Below, one piece after another: positions 60,931 through 64,000 of a DNA stretch of 64,000 bases (positions within the stretch are counted from its first letter, which is position 1; each line of letters starts with the position of its first letter). The stretch covers positions 243,856-307,855 of the forward strand of contig VWVY01000005.1 in assembly GCA_009846685.1 (NCBI GenBank), given 5' to 3'. The notes under the pieces were generated by a model. That model made no database searches. It was not told the origin of the DNA and was given only the letters and a program-made list of their open reading frames with translations. The DNA comes from Rhizobiales bacterium SYSU XM002. Lineage in GTDB: Bacteria; Pseudomonadota; Alphaproteobacteria; Rhizobiales; Beijerinckiaceae. The position numbers and the translations under genes are program-made.

Positions 60931-63649
60931 TTATAACAAGCACCTCTCGTGGCAGCGCAAATTCTACGCGAAATGTCGGATCGGATTTGGTTGGACGAAA
61001 CGCGTCAGCCACCCACTTCCAGCCGAAATCTGAATAAACAGAATAAATCTTGCCAAAACCGGATCCTCCCTCTTCGCCGACATTTACTGTGTGAGCCGAC
61101 CGAATCTTAGCAAGCGTTTTATGAAGCATTTCATCAATTTTATCATCACTGAAATGTGGCGAGACCTCGTTCAGCACACGGACACGTACATCAATGTCGC
61201 TAATGGCAACCTGTAAGCGGCACGATGTGCTTCGAAGCAGACCACTATGTTGCACCGCGTTAGCAATAAGATTTGATAGTATCAAGTCCAACGGTTCGAT
61301 GAATTGTCCTCGAAATTTCGGTTCTTTTGATTCAGGCAATAGTATACGTCGAGAATTAGTCCTAACAAAGAATTCTACCTTGGAATGTTTTGCTCTAGAA
61401 AGAGGCAAAAAACGTTGCATAATCCAGCGAAATAAGTCCGACAGCAGGAATTCCTGTAATGTATCCTTTGGCTTGTGAACAGAGATCCATGCGCGCACAT
61501 CATTAAACGCAGAATTCAATTCAATTGATAACATTTCAGCTGCGGATATTGTTTTTGAATTACGCTTCATATTAAACAACGAGTTACAATAAGAATGTAT
61601 CGAAGGAACAAATTCACGATCTAGTTTAAATCGAGCCAGCTCAGAAAATTCCTCTGCGCGTGCGATGGCTTTTTCGATACAAAGACGAGCGATGTTAGCT
61701 TCATCAATTCCACCGTTTGAAAAAGAATGTTGTATAATTGTACTAATATCGGTCGTTAGACGGCCAACAACATGACCATCGTGATCCGTCGTAAGCCAAT
61801 GGCGCATGTATTGAACCGACGCTTCAGAAATAAAAGAACTAATTTTATTTATAACATCTATCACATATTCATCTGTATTCGCCTTAATACCAAGCAATGT
61901 GTCGCGAACGGCTCGCAGTATTCTCGGCTCAAAAACGCCATGACGTAGGTTCTTGCTTAGTACAGCATTCAAAGAATGATAACTATCACAATATATATGC
62001 TTGGCAAGCACATTAGAAACTGCAGTTATAACAAGTTTCTGATATTGAATACTTAGACGGGTGGTTTTTGATAAAGCAGGAAGTGACATGTCCGCTGACA
62101 AAAGGCGATACACCTCGCTTTCGAGAATGTGCCAATCGACTACGATACGGCCGTCACGATACATTTCAGTGAATATATGTTGACGCAAAAAGCGCTGCTC
62201 GTCCTCGATCTCTCGCTCTAATTCGCTTCGGTCGGCGTTTGGAAAATTGTTAAATCGTTGAAGTAATGTGATGCGCGCTTTGGCAATATCGACGTCAGTT
62301 GGTATTGTTCCGGCTTGATTATTCTGAAGAACGGGATATATATCTTCAATGTTACTGCGATGCTGTAGGTGACGAGTTAGAAGTATGCGAATTGGGGTGG
62401 GTGCACTTTTAAATAAGTCTGCAAGAACGCGATTGCCGCCCAATTTACGACGTTGCATTTCACGACGCATTACATTACGGAGACATGTATTAACAAAGGC
62501 GGGACTGTAACGCCAAAGAGTATGTGGGTCAGCAAATATCTTAAAATCTGGATTTTGTGCAATCAATAGAACAAAAATATAGTCCTTTGTTTGGGCGGAG
62601 GGTGGACAAGAAATATATGATAAAATATGTGGCCAGTCTAAAAATTGCGTAATGTGTGGGTCTGAGCAATAGAGCGCGATGATTTTTTTTAAAATAACGT
62701 CTCGACTGCCGCGTCTGGACAAATCAGTATTTATTGCATTTATGCTGAACGCAGCCCACATAAAAGGAGACGGGAAGTGGCGGCGATATGCCGAGAGCGA
62801 CGTTGTGCTGCTATCATGTGCGGCTTCGGAAAGGCTCTTTTCGAGACATTGATTGGCCTCAGTGAAGGCGAGAGCTTGACTTGGCGATAAGAAGCTCGAG
62901 GGTTCCGACCCAGGTAATGAGCGCCCAATTCGGCGAACTAATAGGATCTCCGAGAGTAAATTATTAAGGCGGTAAGCAAATATGTCGGCGACAAAGACGG
63001 GTGTAATTATATTGTCAGGCGAGACGCGGGGGTCGATTAAGCGAATTAACCCATGGAGTGCAGGGCCGCCGAGGACTGGCCAGGCCACAGTTGTGGCGGA
63101 GCGCAATATGTGAATTGCCTCTGATATAGTTTCTAGGCGCGCAATGGGCGCATCTGGCCCTTCATGGACGCGCCCAAGCGAAGAAAGCAATGTGTACGCA
63201 TTCGTGGTGTCGATGTGCGCGTGGCGATATAAACGAGCCTGTAGACGATAAATGAGACGGTAGTATTGATTCCATTCATGATGCGACGGCCTGACCATGT
63301 TCGATGCATCAAGTAAATTCTTACTATCAAAGCGATCCGCAGGGTTATCGAGCGTTGATCCAACCGCGATAAAAGAAATTAATGGATACGACGGAACGTT
63401 AAGGTATGTCGAAAGCAAGCGATTTCTGAAAGTATAGTCAGTAGTAATTGTTATATACTCGACAAGATGTTTTGTTAGTGTATTTTGCAGAGGTGTTTTC
63501 GGAAAATCCTTACAAAATAAAGTCGATAGATGCAAAATGGTATGTGAGGTAGGGTCGTGATCTGTGAGTTGATTATGGCAAACAGCGCTGATATAGTTTC
63601 GATATCGCCGAATGATTGATGAATAGAAACGTTTCATTGCGAAATCCAT
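60896..63649 (-). CDS. dtcA: Large sensor with C-terminal histidine-kinase ATPase domain, Detocs DtcA-like
   Basis: A 917-residue protein with no signal peptide or membrane segment, so a cytoplasmic sensor. The N-terminal 600 residues are mostly helical, with no domain I can name. The C-terminus has an HATPase fold: N-box SNLIANAVQHSG near residue 795 and G-box GEEGGSGFG near 858-866. The phospho-acceptor His is not in a standard H-box; His641 (IIQHSF) and His685 (PSIHSY) are candidates. It is strongly AT-rich. Gene order kinase - receiver - receiver/PNP matches Detocs DtcA-DtcB-DtcC. Confidence 0.8.
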   Translation of the reverse strand: MDFAMKRFYSSIIRRYRNYISAVCHNQLTDHDPTSHTILHLSTLFCKDFPKTPLQNTLTKHLVEYITITTDYTFRNRLLSTYLNVPSYPLISFIAVGSTLDNPADRFDSKNLLDASNMVRPSHHEWNQYYRLIYRLQARLYRHAHIDTTNAYTLLSSLGRVHEGPDAPIARLETISEAIHILRSATTVAWPVLGGPALHGLIRLIDPRVSPDNIITPVFVADIFAYRLNNLLSEILLVRRIGRSLPGSEPSSFLSPSQALAFTEANQCLEKSLSEAAHDSSTTSLSAYRRHFPSPFMWAAFSINAINTDLSRRGSRDVILKKIIALYCSDPHITQFLDWPHILSYISCPPSAQTKDYIFVLLIAQNPDFKIFADPHTLWRYSPAFVNTCLRNVMRREMQRRKLGGNRVLADLFKSAPTPIRILLTRHLQHRSNIEDIYPVLQNNQAGTIPTDVDIAKARITLLQRFNNFPNADRSELEREIEDEQRFLRQHIFTEMYRDGRIVVDWHILESEVYRLLSADMSLPALSKTTRLSIQYQKLVITAVSNVLAKHIYCDSYHSLNAVLSKNLRHGVFEPRILRAVRDTLLGIKANTDEYVIDVINKISSFISEASVQYMRHWLTTDHDGHVVGRLTTDISTIIQHSFSNGGIDEANIARLCIEKAIARAEEFSELARFKLDREFVPSIHSYCNSLFNMKRNSKTISAAEMLSIELNSAFNDVRAWISVHKPKDTLQEFLLSDLFRWIMQRFLPLSRAKHSKVEFFVRTNSRRILLPESKEPKFRGQFIEPLDLILSNLIANAVQHSGLLRSTSCRLQVAISDIDVRVRVLNEVSPHFSDDKIDEMLHKTLAKIRSAHTVNVGEEGGSGFGKIYSVYSDFGWKWVADAFRPTKSDPTFRVEFALPREVLVINEVGLIGRGQR

Positions 63650-63873
63650 GCGCGAAGGAGCAAAAGACTATCACATGATTAAATGATATAGTTTTTGCTG
63701 ACGGCCGTCCACTCTTGTTTCGCGTTCGGGCGTGCTCAATTGTGCGCATAATGTGATTTATGGAACCGCCGTCCTGAGCGCATTTGGCGCCGTCAAGCCA
63801 TTCTGCCGTTTCCAGCTCCGACTGGTCCTTACCGGTCATCGCGGTCTCGATGTTCGATTAAGTCCGTCCCCTT
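63650..63873. other. Non-coding stretch between dtcA and the IS end
   Basis: About 220 bases upstream of the Detocs-like operon, so it should hold its promoter. A possible 88-codon minus-strand frame (ATG at 63839) crosses it and runs into dtcA; it has no recognisable domain and I do not call it. GC content rises toward the IS. Confidence 0.4.
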
Positions 63874-64000
63874 TGACCTGAGACCCGACTTTCCTCCGGT
63901 TATGGGGAGAGTCCTTGGGTTGATTTAGGGCCTATGCGGCCCTGGTTTCCAGATAGATTTGTGCGGCGAACTCGGCGGGTGTCTTGTTGCCGAGGGCCGA
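63874..64000 (-). mobile_element. IS3-family insertion sequence, 3' end only (continues past window)
   Basis: The plus-strand sequence TGACCTGAGACC at 63874 looks like the terminal inverted repeat (TGA...TCA ends are typical of IS3 elements). It lies about 60 bases beyond the end of a transposase frame. The rest of the element is outside the window. Confidence 0.7.
63932..64000 (-). CDS. IS3-family transposase OrfB, C-terminal fragment (cut by window edge)
   Basis: The last 22 residues of a transposase on the minus strand. SALGNKTPAEFAAQ is the conserved C-terminal segment of IS3-group integrase-type transposases (usually HSALGxxTPAEFA), ending LETRAA and TAG. The DDE catalytic core is beyond the window. 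Confidence 0.82.
   Translation of the reverse strand, partial: SALGNKTPAEFAAQIYLETRAA

Noticed and set aside
63573..63839. 88-codon minus-strand frame upstream of dtcA
   Set aside because: Overlaps the dtcA start, shows no domain or clear RBS, and most of it lies in the expected promoter region.
1..64000. CRISPR array or rRNA genes
   Set aside because: No regularly spaced direct repeats and no rRNA-like conserved stretches were seen.

Overview
The window is about 59 kb of a GC-rich alphaproteobacterial chromosome, followed by the start of an AT-rich genomic island. The gene families point to a metabolically versatile, nitrate-respiring member of the Hyphomicrobiales (Rhizobiales): a nar operon tail, an alicyclic-acid (bad/ali) cluster, PutA without an N-terminal DNA-binding domain, PhaC, TRAP/TTT transporters, and an intergenic palindrome of a type common in that order. 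The assignment is an inference from gene content; no rRNA or other phylogenetic marker lies in the window.

Layout. 1-4242: end of the nar operon (narI) followed by tightly spaced genes for a parvulin isomerase, a small Cys-tailed protein, a hemerythrin-like protein, beta-carbonic anhydrase, Mog and a DUF2478 protein. 4306-5998: nitronate monooxygenase and a Tat-type L,D-transpeptidase. 6130-9469: alicyclic CoA-ester catabolism (acyl-CoA dehydrogenase, BadI, BadH) with a divergent MarR regulator (BadR-like) and a probable operator. 9462-16667: succinate-semialdehyde dehydrogenase, tartrate/D-malate dehydrogenase, PutA with a divergent Lrp regulator, and a small membrane protein. 16968-19890: PHA synthase plus a PhaC-like hydrolase. 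19881-25861: IclR regulator divergent from a CoA transferase / citryl-CoA lyase / TctCBA operon, which reads as uptake, CoA activation and cleavage of a tricarboxylate-type acid. 25899-29891: glutamine-synthetase-like enzyme, aldehyde dehydrogenase and Fe-alcohol dehydrogenase. 30139-43864: transporters (Na/Pi, EamA, 2-aminoethylphosphonate-type ABC, polyamine-type ABC, TRAP with a GntR regulator). 44806-48012: sugar-nucleotide epimerase and small secreted proteins. 48018-55967: an envelope-lipid cluster resembling E. coli ynbABCD, with an added PlsC-type acyltransferase and a divergent SbmA/BacA-like ABC protein. 56010-58887: an unknown protein, a GFA protein, alanine dehydrogenase and its Lrp regulator.

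At 58957-58998 lies the exact 3' half of a tRNA-Arg(ACG), starting in the anticodon loop and read on the minus strand. This is the signature of an integration site. To its right the base composition drops sharply, and three overlapping minus-strand genes encode a 917-residue protein with a C-terminal histidine-kinase ATPase domain, a stand-alone receiver, and a receiver fused to a nucleoside-phosphorylase-like domain. This matches the Detocs anti-phage architecture (DtcA-DtcB-DtcC), in which the effector destroys ATP. The right edge holds the end of an IS3-type insertion sequence.
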